NCBI GenBank assembly: GCA_949825065.1
Contig: OX463848.1
Location: forward strand, 40,159,380 to 40,223,379
Direction: 5' to 3'
DNA: 64,000 nucleotides
Origin: Odontocerum albicorne
Taxonomy: Eukaryota; Arthropoda; Insecta; Trichoptera; Odontoceridae
Shown here piece after piece: positions 46,191 to 58,146 of this stretch. Every line of letters begins with the position of its first letter. Position 1 is the first letter of the stretch. The notes beneath the pieces are model-generated. The model was not told the origin of the DNA. It was given only the letters and a program-made list of their open reading frames with translations, and made no database searches. A program made the position numbers and the translations under genes.

Positions 46191-48410
46191 TACAATTGTG
46201 TCACAGATGTTACTAGTGCTACGGGTATCGCATGTGCCAAGACTATATTCTAGTGGTCAATCGTAAAATGAGTGGTCTGTGTTCTGTTCTGCTTCTACCA
46301 CTCCCCTGCAAACCCTTATGCCTCTTGATGCTCCCCACTGCGCTCCAAGCAACCCTTAATGGGTAGTACCACTAGCTTTGGGAATCACTGCCATCAATCA
46401 AAATTATTTCAATTAAACTGTTATTTAAATATAAATATTTTACTTGTCAAGTGTATAAACTGTAGATAGCTTTGATTTACTGTGCATTGTTGCACATAAG
46501 ATTCTAATGCAATACATGTATGGATGCTGCATTTTCCTAGTATTTTAGAGTAATATCTATTTCTAAATTTATTTTTTAAACTATCGCCATTTTTTTTCAT
46601 TTACGTTAGTTGATAATTTTTTTAATTTGTTTTATCAGTTGATTATTGAATATGGTTAACTTTTGATTGTTTGAGTGTGGTCTAAATCTGATACATTTAA
46701 AAAAAATCTCAATTCGAGACTTTCAAAATCTCTTTGTTGATTGAAAAAAATATTTATTGATATCACCCGAACATAATTTTTCAAGATAATCTTCGAGTGA
46801 ATAACAAAATCAAAGTGTTGAATAAAGAATTTATTTTTTTTATCTTTCTACATTTTGCAAACTTCTAACTGGTTTTGGACCACACGGAAATGTTTTCATT
46901 AAACTATTTAAACGATGATTCAAGATATTTTGATTGCTTACACTTAATATGTATAAAAATATTAAATTGTTTATAAGAGTAATGAAATAATCATGCAATT
47001 CACTGCGTGCATACTATTTTGTCGAAGAAAAAAAAAAATGACACGTTCGGTGATTATTTATTTACATTTGTGATTTTAAATAACCAATGTACAATAATTA
47101 TTTTATATAGGGAACAAAATGAATATTGTATTTTTTCAATATTATAATTCTTTGAAATTATGCCATCGCTTATATTTTTCAAATGTTGAAATTGAAGCGC
47201 TTATCGAAGCTAATGTGTGATTAGTTTTTTCGTCTCGTGGGCAATACTTGCGTGATTTTTCGAATTAAAAAATTTTGAGTAACTCGAGAGTTTTTTTTTT
47301 TTGTTTGTAACAATTTTTAAATGTACCTAAATATAATTTTATAAAGTTTATACAGTATAGATTTTGTCTTATGCCTCAGCTCTGATATTAGAATATTAAA
47401 AATCAAATTTGTCCATCTGGAACTGGTTGAGTTTTGGATATCATTAAAGGATATATATATATATCCATAATTTATTGCTGAAGGTCAGCGAATCTTGATT
47501 ATTTTTGTGATGACTTACCCCTACGATGCTGACTTTTTGACGGTAACTGTAATAAAATATATAAAAAGTCATTTGAATATTGCTGAAAACTCAAGGTGGA
47601 ATTAAAAATGAGGGTAGTTGTGTCTAGTTTGGTTATAATATTTTAGAAACTGTGCGAGAGAACAACAGAAACATATCCCACTAATTGGTCAGTTTTTGTA
47701 GGACGTTTCGAAAAAATCTTTACATAAAAGACGATATGACATGAAAAAGTTTTAAAAAACCACTGCATTGAGGTGTATACAATTTTTTTGTTTATAAATA
47801 ACTCCATTTATAACAAATGTATTATTTTCAAACATTAAAAATATCATTTTGGTACATTTTATAAATTAATTTTACAATGAAAGCGTTCAACCATTTTCAA
47901 ATAGAATTCGTTCTCTTCAAAAAAAAAATTTTTGTTCATTTTTTTGTCGATAATCATTTCTAATAGACAGAATCGAAAAATGTAAAATTGTCAATCTATA
48001 TTTTTGGCATATATTTAGATAAATACATACGTGATCCAGATTTAGCTTTACACATTATTGGAATCTGATTATAAAAGAAAGTATTATTGTAAAATACCAT
48101 AGTTATTTTGCCGTATCTGATTATTTTTAAGGATAAATATTTATTACCAATTTGTCAAATAAATTAAGATGTAAATCGAACAGGTCTGCGATCAGATTGA
48201 AAATTACGATAAAAAAAATTGAATTTGTGTCTCAAATAATGACCCATGGCAACCAACAAAAAAAAATCATGAAAATGAAAGAAATATTTATAGTAAAAAT
48301 GTATTTTCTTTAAATTCATACCATGTAATTAACCCCTTTAGTCCCAATGTGCCGATCTATTGGCGCACCTTTGTCATACTGAAAAGCACATAGTGCCGGT
48401 TTGTTGTATA

Positions 48411-48749
48411 CAGTGGTACCTCGGGTTACGAACTTAATTTGTTCTTTGATTCCGTTCGTTAGCCGAAATGCTCGCAAACCGAAATTAATTTTCTTGGGAG
48501 CCATAATGAGGGTTAATTTAATGCAAAATATATTTTATATATACTGTATATTATATATGTATATAAAAAGCCAAAAAAATTGTATCAAGAACAACGAACG
48601 CAACGACAAACAATGTTCACAATGCGCGCATCTGAAAACAACTAATGCGTAATGCGCCGTTACAACTAATTCATGAGCCGAGTCATTGTACGCAGGACGA
48701 GTCAACATTTGTTCGTGACTAGAGGTATTCGTGACCCGAGGTTTGACTG
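48411..48749. mobile_element. Tigger/pogo-like MITE
   Basis: A 339-bp element between TA dinucleotides with ends CAGTGGTACCTCGGGTTACG and GACCCGAGGTTTGACTG, the classical Tigger-type CAGTNNNNCCTCGNNTTACG consensus. It contains no transposase frame. Confidence 0.75.
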
Positions 48750-49622
48750 TATTTATAAAAACTTATTTTTTATACATTTAAAAGTACATTATTTTCCATG
48801 AAAAACTTTTGAATCTTTTTATACCTTTTAAAAAGGGTTGGAATGAAAAGAAAACTATAAAAAAAAGATCATTTTAATCACCTAATACAAATAAATTGGT
48901 CATCTCATGTAATACTTTTATATTTAGTTTACACCACTTGATGAAGGATGAAATATGTTAAACAATATTCAAGCAAAGCTATTCCACTGGATTGCTTGCA
49001 TGACGGAAGATTGAAAGCCAGTAATGAAAAATTGTAGTTCAATACTGAATCAATGTACAGAATTATGATAAGAGATACGATAGCAACAATATTGCACTTT
49101 AATATTTTTTCTGAAAAATTGTTGGTTGCCACGCTTTTATTCAGGACACACGTTTAATTGTCAGTTTCGGTTATCGAACACCTGATGGTGAAATAAATTA
49201 ATGTGTCAAAAAAACTCTTTTTTTTTCTTCATATGATCTATATTTTTGTAATACACATCATTTCAGAATGTGTAGTTGGAATTCCTTTCACTCTAGTCTC
49301 TTTTGAAATATTAAAACAAAAGTAACATAGTTGTAAGAATGTATTGTAATATTCTGTGTACAGATTTTTATGCCCTAAGAATGAGAACAATAAAAATTTA
49401 TGTTTTATTGTTAATAATGAAAAATTTCAATTCTTGTCACTCAATAAACCCTGATTGGGTGAAATTTAAACGGAAGCTTTTTTTAAAACCATTTATACAA
49501 CTATTATTTTATCAAATCTTGGTCAAAACTAAATTTAACCGCTATTTCACTCTGGAATAGATGTAATTTAAAAAAAAAATTACCATCAAAGAATCTGCTC
49601 AGCTTGTATATTATATAATTCT

Positions 49623-50261
49623 TTAACCCTTCCCTTACGGTGTTAAAATTGAAACGCGTGCTCCGGTGTTGGGTAGTGAGTACGCGATCAAAAATTAGCG
49701 ATTTTAAATCGGAAAAATAAGAAAATTCATAGATAATCCCCTTAATTAATTATAATTGAAGTTAAAAATTATAATAATTGAGATTTATCTGCTGAAAACA
49801 TTAAAAGACCATCTGGCAACGCTCACGGAACGGGCGTACGTGTAACCTATTTGCAAGCCTAGAAGCTACTGTGGCGCGGAACGTCAGTCGCATACCCCGG
49901 CGCTTACGCTTATGCTTGCGACGTTGAGACAATTCAGCTCCTCGCAATTCAGTGGAGTATGCAAGAGTGAGATGCGAATATAGTGTCGCGCTTCTCGCAT
50001 ACTATTCACCTATCGTCAAGACACAAGGTCGAGGCACTCACAGCGTTTAAATGCGAATTTGTTTCCGATATCTTCACAAAATACCCACGATGTAGTCGAT
50101 AAATTCTGATTAATATTAATATTATTTTTTAAATCAATGCGTAAATATATTATGGAGGAATACCTAAAATCTTAACCTTGTATTTATTATATTTATAGAG
50201 ATATTGATGGTTATTAGAAGCAATGTGTAGAAGATACCCAACACAGGGAAGGAAAGGTTAA
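49623..50261 (-). mobile_element. piggyBac-like TTAA MITE, family H copy 3
   Basis: A complete 639-bp copy in reverse orientation, from TTAA CCCTTCCCTTACGGTGTT to AACACAGGGAAGGAAAGG TTAA. It is close in sequence to copies 1 and 2. Confidence 0.88.
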
Positions 50262-50356
50262 AGACAATATCAAAATGTTAAATTCCAGTTTCCAGCATCG
50301 TCGTTCATGATGAATCTGGAACTGAGCGAATTATTCGCCTCCACTCCCGATACTGA

Positions 50357-50563
50357 GCACTCAATGAAATGATTTAATTTCTGAATTTATCAGAAATGAA
50401 ATGAATGCAGCACTCAATGAAATGATTTAATTTCTGAATTTATCAGAAATGAAACTAATGCAGCACTCAATGAAATGATTTAATTTCTGAATTTATCAGA
50501 AATGAAACGAATGCAGCACTCAATGAAATGATTGAATTTCTGAATTTATCAGAAATTGTATTG
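50357..50563 (+). repeat. Tandem repeat, 53 bp x 4, each with a hairpin
   Basis: Four nearly identical units begin GCACTCAATGAAATGATTTA. Each contains the perfect stem ATTTCTGA / TCAGAAAT around ATTTA, so the array can form a row of identical hairpins. Confidence 0.9.
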
Positions 50564-50956
50564 AATACAGATTATTTATTCGCAAAGCAACAAATAACCG
50601 AGTTGAATAAACGTCTTTTTAAAAATTTGTTCCACAAATAATACTACGAGTAATTTGATCTTACTAAATTGCTCACCAATATTGAAAAATAACATATAGT
50701 AACCAGTTTTCAATTAAGACATCTTTTTGTAATGAGAGCTAAACACATATTTAAATTTATTTTATGTTAAAATTAATTCAACAAAACTGGCAACATTTAT
50801 GAGTTATTAACAATAAAAGATAAAACAAAATAATGTACTTACATGTAGATTGTTATCTGTTAAAAAATATCACTGTGAGCTATCTATTAAGTATGCATTT
50901 TGCTCTTCATAAATATATTGTAGATTATATGTGGATTTGCATTTTTCACAAGTAGT

Positions 50957-51108
<152 letters not shown>

Positions 51109-51628
51109 TCGCTTATCTTTTTTTTTTCTCGAACTGCGTCTGTGTGTATTGAGTAACGCGACAAGTGTTGAAAGGTGTTTCTCGCAAATTATGATTTTTC
51201 AAATGTACGCCTTTTTCGGATGGTTGAGAATGCTCATATTTGTGTATATATTTTATAAAATAATTAACATTAAAATATCCAACAGGTTATTAGAACTGCA
51301 TGACAATATAGATTAGGACGTAATTATTGTCTTTCATACCATTTTCTTATTATATAAACGTTTCTTTGAACAGTGTGAACTTTATATTTTTATTTATACC
51401 AAAGTTGATTCTATGATTTTAGACAGTGATGCATCAATTTCAATAAATGTAACCAAACTATTAATTTAAAATGTATTTTGGAGTTGATGCCATGTTGAGT
51501 TGGCTTAACACGGTGCAATTTCAATTTTATCACAAAACTCACAGACGCCACAGTGAGGACACGCAGACATACAGTCAGTTTGGTGCTAACTTCAGTATCA
51601 GATGGTGTGTCGTATGTATTACAATTTA

Positions 51629-51820
51629 TTAACACTTGCCTTACTGTGCTAAACAATTCCGCCAGCCACTGTGCTGGACGCTCAGCATCCAGTGAAAAAT
51701 GTATGTTTTAAATTAAAATGATGCAAAATCTGCTAGGTTATTTTTTGTAATTAGCTATAAAATTATTTTATTATGTAAGTCCTGGTCACTCACTATCCAT
51801 CATAGGGTGGCAAGTGTTAA
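51629..51820. mobile_element. Small TTAA-flanked MITE
   Basis: A 192-bp element bounded by TTAA, with inverted ends CACTTGCC / GGCAAGTG and subterminal ACTGTGCTAAA resembling family A. The interior is non-coding. Confidence 0.65.
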
Positions 51821-53261
51821 TCAGCAAATACAACGAGAAGGCAGAATACATATTTTGATTCATGCTCATATTTTTTCCAGTTTTTGCTAGCACATATTTT
51901 GATAATATTTATTAAAAATATATCAAACAGTTTTTTTTTTATCAATGTTGATTCAAGTGATTGGTAACATTTATAAAAAATCTTGGAATGCAAAGGGATA
52001 TATATGTTAGTTGACTTTTTAATTCTTTAAACATATTTGTAATGAAAATGTTATACTTTAATTTAATTTGCGTAAAAAAATTGTTTTAGTAAACATAACT
52101 ATGAGAAATTCAGAAAAATAATCCTTCAGATTTGTGGCTCTGAATACAATACTTGTGGAAATACCATAACTTCAATACTGGCATTGCACCTTCTTGTGAA
52201 ATATGACACAACTCTAAAATGAGAATATTTTACAGGGAAGGCAAAATAATTTTAGTGACACATACCTCAAAATGTGGTGTGTATCAGCTGTATTTCAGTT
52301 TTACATATTAGTTTTAACTTTGTAAAAAGCTGAAACCTGGGTAAGATAGTTTTTTTTATTCTAGTTAACGATGCATCACTAGTATTAAGTTAACTTCTCA
52401 AATAAATTGCCAAAGTGAATTGTGTGTTAAGAGTTGCAAGTGACGTTTGTCACATGATTTGATTTTTAAATGTTATGTCAAAATGATTATTATGGCATTC
52501 GTAATGCGCACATGATAATAACGTCACGTATGCTTGTGTTATGTCGGCAAAATAACATACAGTTAAATTTTTATATTTCCGTAAAAATAATTCAATCACA
52601 TTTACAACATTGAACTTCTAATTAAATGCGTATGTTCCCAATTTCATGCGACTGAATCAGAGAGAATTAAATTTGAAAAAAAAACTAGCAGAGTTAGTTT
52701 GGAATCACGTAAAAAAAAATTAACGAATATGTGACTATATTATGAATTTTTGTTCAGCATTGGGCAAAAACTATGCAATTGTGCCTCAATAATTTATATG
52801 AACAATCTGTATAACTGGTACGGTTCAAGTGTTGGAAACCAGTAACTGGGAGGAAAAATCGTATGATAGAAATTTATAGTCGAATTTGCTAAGGTTTTCT
52901 CTTTATGCATATGTATAGACAATAATTGATTTTTCCAAATGAAAAAAAAAAAAAAACGTTTATTTTCATATGCTCTGCAGCGGTGGTGCCAGTACTTAAA
53001 TTTATCTGATTAAAAAATTTTGTTATTAAATTTTATAACTTTATTATAGGGACGAATATTAAATCATTGACTCGTTTAAAAAAAAATTATAACTGAAAAA
53101 ACATCTTTGAGATATACGCAGATACGTGTTAAAAATTATTTTATTATGAACAAAATTAAGATACAACCAATTTACTTTTGTGAAATAATAAAAAATAAAA
53201 AAAGGCAAATAAAATTTCCTGAATAAATATGTATAACAGGTAATGTACTTCCATTTACTGA

Positions 53262-53296
53262 GTAACCTCACCTCAATGGTGTTGAGGTGAGGTTAC
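53262..53296. repeat. Perfect palindrome, 15-bp arms
   Basis: GTAACCTCACCTCAA and TTGAGGTGAGGTTAC flank the 5-nt spacer TGGTG. Confidence 0.88.
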
Positions 53297-54365
53297 CTAT
53301 TTGGTCCGTGGCCTATTTGGTAAAAAAATTTGATTCCCAAAGGTATAAAAAAAATATTCTGGTCTGGTCAACACATTCAATGCTATCAAATTATTAAGGT
53401 AATTCACGTGTGGCTGACTAATTATTGAAATTTAAAAAAAAATCACGACTTGAAATCACTTGACGTACACGCGTTCCGCTCGAAGTATATTTGAACACCA
53501 GTGAATATTTGTGTGTGCTAATACTAATAAACTAAACGTCCATGCGTTGCTACGAATTGAGTATGTGTATACAATTTCAACACACTAGGAGCGGTAATAG
53601 TATCTTTGCATATGAAAACGCATCAGGCTCATTGTTAACACCCGACGGTTGCGAAGAAGAACGCATTAGGCGCGTTGCTAACATTGAACGTGTTAAACAG
53701 TTTGTCTGGTATCCATACTTGTACGTGCTAAACGTGTGTGACAATTGTTACCTATACATAGTAATCACAACACGTATGATGGCAAACTGTAAGTTGTTTA
53801 CTCTGATGGTTATTAAGTCAAAGGCTTGATTGCTGAAGCTGAAAACAATATTATCTCCCGGCCACGATTTTCAACATGTCCGTATCATCAATTCAGATAT
53901 GTTGAGGGGTGGGTATCGTACAAATTTATGAAAAAAATCATATTTAAAACATATTGAGGTTTTCAAATGAGAAATGAATTCCTTGTTCGTGAAAATTTCG
54001 TTTATTTTTTTTTAAATGAGCAAATAAATGATTTAGTGGCTGTCCCAAAAACCTGTAAGCAATCTTTGAACAATATTGTATTTGAAACAAAAAATATTTC
54101 CTTATTTTACATATCCTTTTTCTATATTAGATATTTTCAATTTTTTATAGACATTTTTTAAAATGCATGTAGTAATATTTTGTCTATTTATAGAGGGTAT
54201 ATTTATCCATAAACCAAAGGGTAATGTATCAGTCATACAGTATAAGATTTAATTTTAAGATGAATGTTATTTTCAAGTTCAAATAATTTTAAAAATTGCC
54301 CGAAGCAAAAACAGTTTATTGTTATTTTATATATCTAATGTAAATCTGTCTTCGATTATGATGTT

Positions 54366-54600
54366 GTGGCTGACCTCCGTGGCTTAGTTGGTAAAACAAC
54401 TGATTGTCTTTCTTCTAACCCTGGAACTACGAGTTCGATTCCCGTTGAAATCGAGGTTTTTTTTTTCATAAAAGATATCAATCAAATCTTCACTGAAGAC
54501 CTCTTTAATATCTCTCTGGTTGGCTAGAAGAGATTGTGTTATTTACAACAAAAGTGTAATACAATGGTGAAATAGATAATTCTTTTGATATATGTATGCA
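54366..54600 (+). repeat. tRNA-derived SINE
   Basis: The head has CCGTGGCTTAGTTGGTAAAA (A box) and GAGTTCGATTCCC (B box), then an A/T run, and the SINE body with CTCTGGTTGGCTAGAAGAGA. The segment after the B box does not pair with the 5' end, so it is not a functional tRNA. Detached tail pieces of the same family lie at 54655-54725 and 55068-55130. Confidence 0.7.
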
Positions 54601-55217
54601 ATTTTATGTCATCCCATGAGTCCATTCATGATGAACTTTGTTAAATATTACACTAATCATTTCATCAGATTTTTTTATTACAATAAGCCCGCCAGATTGT
54701 TTTACAATAAATAAATATAAAAATACAAAGGTTGTAAATTGCTCGACTCAATAAGAACTTGGTTCAATTCATTAACGTAATGTCATCATTGAAATAACTT
54801 GTATAAGCTTACTTCTTCAATATTATCTCTTCAAGAAAGAAATTAATTATCCTATGGGCTTAAAAATACCCTTAGATTTCTACCTAGAGTAACTGAATGG
54901 ATAATTAATTCGCCATTCAGTTCACCATTGGTGTCCATATTAATTGGAGTATTTGTAAACATTGGGAGAGTCTAGTTTGGATCAATATGTGAAATTTCAG
55001 ATATTAGATACTTTCAAAAACCTTAAAACTTGATCAAAGAAACACAGAGTCGATAAAATCTTAAGGTATTATGCCACATGGCAATAAATGCACCAGGTTG
55101 TATTGTATACAATGAAAGTGTAATACAATACAAAATCATGGTTATGCAATTTATAACAATCATCTCTTTTTCCATTACAAACTGCAAAAACTCTTTAAAT
55201 TTGAAAAAGATATTAAA

Positions 55218-55400
55218 GACGACCTCCGTGGCCTAGTGGTAAGACACTTGTCTGCCGATCCGGAGGTTGCGGGTTCGATCCCCGCTGGAACCCAGATTTT
55301 TTTAAATAGGATTCCAATCTGGTTAACACTTAGGGCCTATAAATACATCTTTCTGGTTGGTTGGAAGAGATTGCCACATGGCAATACATTTGTCAGGTTA
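55218..55400 (+). repeat. tRNA-derived SINE
   Basis: The cleanest head in the window: GACCTCCGTGGCCTAGTGGT (A box), then GCGGGTTCGATCCCCGC (full T-arm with B box), then GGAACCCAG and a T run. The body has TTTCTGGTTGGTTGGAAGAG, ATTGCCACATGGCAATA and TGTCAGGTT. The 5' GACCTCC cannot pair with TGGAACC, so an intact acceptor stem is lacking. Confidence 0.78.
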
Positions 55401-56284
55401 AAAAAAATAATAAAGATTACAAGTATTTGAAGTTTTTCTATTTATCAACGATATAATAAAAAATAAATCATTTTTCAGTAAATTTCAATTTAAACCCACA
55501 ATAAGAGGGTTAATATGTAAAATTCTATCGAGGTTTTTATGTTTTTTTTTGGAATGCAAGGCAGATTTACATTTGATTTTTAGTGTTGGATTTACAAAGA
55601 TGTAAGAATGAGTGACGTTGAAAGAAAAAAAAAATTTCGGCGTGTGATTTTTTTGTATTCAATAATTTTTTTTTTAAGAAAAATCTCCTGAAGTTTTGTT
55701 TTGTATATTATTAGATCTCATTGGATTTACATTCCTAAGAATATTTTACTTTTGTATACAAAACCAAATTTTTAATGAATATGTCTTTATTATGTATAGT
55801 AGATTGCAAAACTATCATGACATGCAAAACTTTGCTAAGTATTTTTAATCTGAACAATGCAACATATGTTTATGTCACTTGTTATTAAAACTATAGCGGA
55901 AGAATTTATTTAGTATTTGAATGAAAAAAATCATTCTTTAGATGGTTACCATTCCTATAGTAGAGTTTTGCAGCTAGCTTACTTGTACAATTATCAAAAA
56001 AAAAAAAGTATATATATATATATATATATTTGTAAAAGCAAAGAAAAATGTATGTTCGCAAAATGAGTAATAATTTATAGTTTATGTAAAAATGTGTATT
56101 ACGTAAGAAATCATTATATTCAAATGTTTAATATTTGACACAGTTGACAGTGTACATTATGAAAGTAATAAAATAGATTAATGTGAATTGTGATTTTCTT
56201 TTCCGTGTTCAGACCATCAATAATTAATTATGATACGCGTTTCCAATTTCATTTGCATCAATCAGATCTTGCCTAAAGCATGTA
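55401..56284. other. AT-rich stretch without genes
   Basis: Only homopolymer and TA runs are visible (for example 56006-56030). No element or exon is recognised. Confidence 0.5.
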
Positions 56285-56453
56285 CAGTACCCGGCGGTAA
56301 GTAATACACATCGGGCTTAAGAAAGAGACTGTCACTTTGTAGAGCATCGTCTCTGTCGCACGGACTGTTAGCGCATCGTGCAACAGAGACGACGCTCTAC
56401 AAAGCGACAGTCTCTTTCTTAAGCCCGATGTGTATTACTTATTGCCGGGTACT
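56285..56453. mobile_element. CAGTACCCGGC hairpin MITE, copy 2
   Basis: Nearly the whole element is self-complementary: CAGTACCCGGCGGTAAGTAA ... GGGCTTAAGAAAGAGACTGT on the left returns inverted on the right, around GTTAGCGCATCGTGCAAC. A TA precedes it. It is the longest-stemmed copy of the family. Confidence 0.8.
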
Positions 56454-56564
56454 ATAGTTCCGATGTTCGGACAAAGTAACATTTATGAGTCATGTGTAAC
56501 CCGACAATTACATCCAATGCTATTTTAGTTTAGAAACTTCATCTCTGCATGTTTACCATGTCTA

Positions 56565-57060
56565 GTCACCCTTGAACTGAAATGGCAAAAAATGTGATGT
56601 CACAGCTGGAAAAGATATGGAAGAGCAGAACTATCACCATCACGATAAAAATATACCAATTTAAGTCTCTCGTCTTCGCAATATTCATGCATGGTGCGGA
56701 GACTTGGACTCTGAGAGCGAGAGATATATAATAGATGGTGCTGGAGAAGGATGTTATTAATTCTGATGTCTCCACCTCGAAGAACTGAGAATTACAGACA
56801 GATTGTCGACAATATGCCTTCGCGATGAGTCCTGCGATTTTTTGAGTATACTGCTCGTAGCCAAGGAAACAGTTTGGAGAGGTTTATGGTTACTAGATGT
56901 GTTGAAGGACGACACACAAGAGGAATAATTCCAATGTGTTGAGCTGACCAAGTAAAAGATGCAACTGGACTACCCTTAACAATTGCCCTTCGATTCGCGA
57001 CGTGCAGGGATGGATGGAGAGGAGTCATTAGAGGCTATTATAGGAGTCACAATGCTCAGT
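56565..57060 (+). pseudogene. LINE reverse transcriptase C-terminal fragment, other family
   Basis: The plus strand reads QLEKIWKSRTITITIKIYQF, SLVFAIFMHGAETWTLRARD, and, in other frames, further remnants to ERSH.RLL. It resembles the non-LTR motif LVFPIFLYGAESWT and so belongs to a different family from 42146-42680. Several stops and frameshifts are present. Confidence 0.55.
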
Positions 57061-57855
57061 CATGAGCTATATTACAGGATAAGTTACCCTTACTCGGAGT
57101 CTATTCAGGGTTCTCCAAGTAGACCAAGGAAGTTCTCTTCTGAGAGCTCTATTCAGTTGTCAGGTGTTTTTTTCTTTTCACTTCAGAAATCGTGCTTTAT
57201 CAAGAAGAGATGGTAAAATAATTCAAAACTGAAAATACCATCATGCATTTATTTCTCTTTTGCAAGCAAATTCATATTATAGATAAGTATGCTTGTTGTT
57301 TGTTTTCTCACGTCTTGAGAATGAGCTGCGCATTAGGTTAGCTGCTGTTAGCAGTATCTGAGAAAGAAGTATTTGGTAAATTGGCATCTGTATCATGTTT
57401 ATTTTGCTATATGACTCGGAATCTTAGTCTCAAGAGAAAAAAACTCCTTATTTTCGAGAAAAGATACGTTAGGACATCAAGTGTGTTAAATGCTATGACC
57501 GTGCGATAGATTTGTCTTCAGATAAAACCTATTTCAGCAAAAGCCATCCATGAAAAATGAGGTGTCACCTTTATGTAGTCTTAGTGAGGTTAGAAATCTT
57601 CAGCAGAGATTCAGTGATTTAATCGTTCGAGTGCTGAGTCTATATATAGATATTTTAAGTATTGAAAAAAATATTCAGCACTGAAACAGTTAATCAACTG
57701 CACACATTCATGAGTCTTGGTATTATAGAAAGGCCCCAATTATCAGCACCGCACTCATATGACACTTTTCGATTACCCATTGATTAACTTTATGCTGCTT
57801 GCTTCATTAAATGGTACTTTTCAGCATGATGCAGTGAATTTTGTCTTCAAATGTT

Positions 57856-58035
57856 GTCCTCCAATTCAAACACTGTTTATTCCACTTAATGATTCTAGTT
57901 TGTGCTCCTCTGATGATGAGGTGAAAGCCTTGAAACCGGTAGGGTTATACCGTTACATAAAGTGGAATAAACAGTGTTGGATAAAACAAATTACGTCTTG
58001 AAACCTCCACAATGTTAATGCCTTAACTATAAATA
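57856..58035. mobile_element. Penelope-like terminal repeats, short inverted pair
   Basis: An inverted stub (CAAACACTGTTTATTCCACTTA, trimmed) is followed by a direct copy: CTGATGATGAGGTGAAAGCC, TTGAAACCGGTAGGGTTATA, then GTGGAATAAACAGTGTT and the TTAATGCCTTAACTATAAA block. Confidence 0.6.
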
Positions 58036-58146
58036 ATAATTTTTAAGTTTCCATTCATTACTTACCATAAGAAATGTAGTCGAGTTTACATTTTTTATAA
58101 GCCTAGTGCTATTACAAACTTAAAACATTGACTGCTGAATTTTCTT

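Larger units (their letters stand above)
43934..49622. other. Syngr 3' flank / possible long 3' UTR
   Basis: Beyond the stop the sequence is AT-rich and geneless, with a (TA)n run at 45300-45342, a Penelope hairpin at 45990-46190 and a Tigger-like MITE at 48411. The ~1.3 kb before the first AATAAA at 44831 could be 3' UTR, but nothing in the sequence fixes the cleavage site. Confidence 0.4.

Noticed and set aside
53542..53829. 95-codon plus-strand frame
   Set aside because: It has no recognisable motif, hydrophobic plan or splice context. It is likely chance, although the region is slightly GC-richer than its surroundings.
55218..55292. Functional tRNA gene
   Set aside because: The A and B boxes are good, but the 5' GACCTCC does not pair with the sequence after the T arm and a SINE body follows. 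It is a SINE head. The same applies to 54366.
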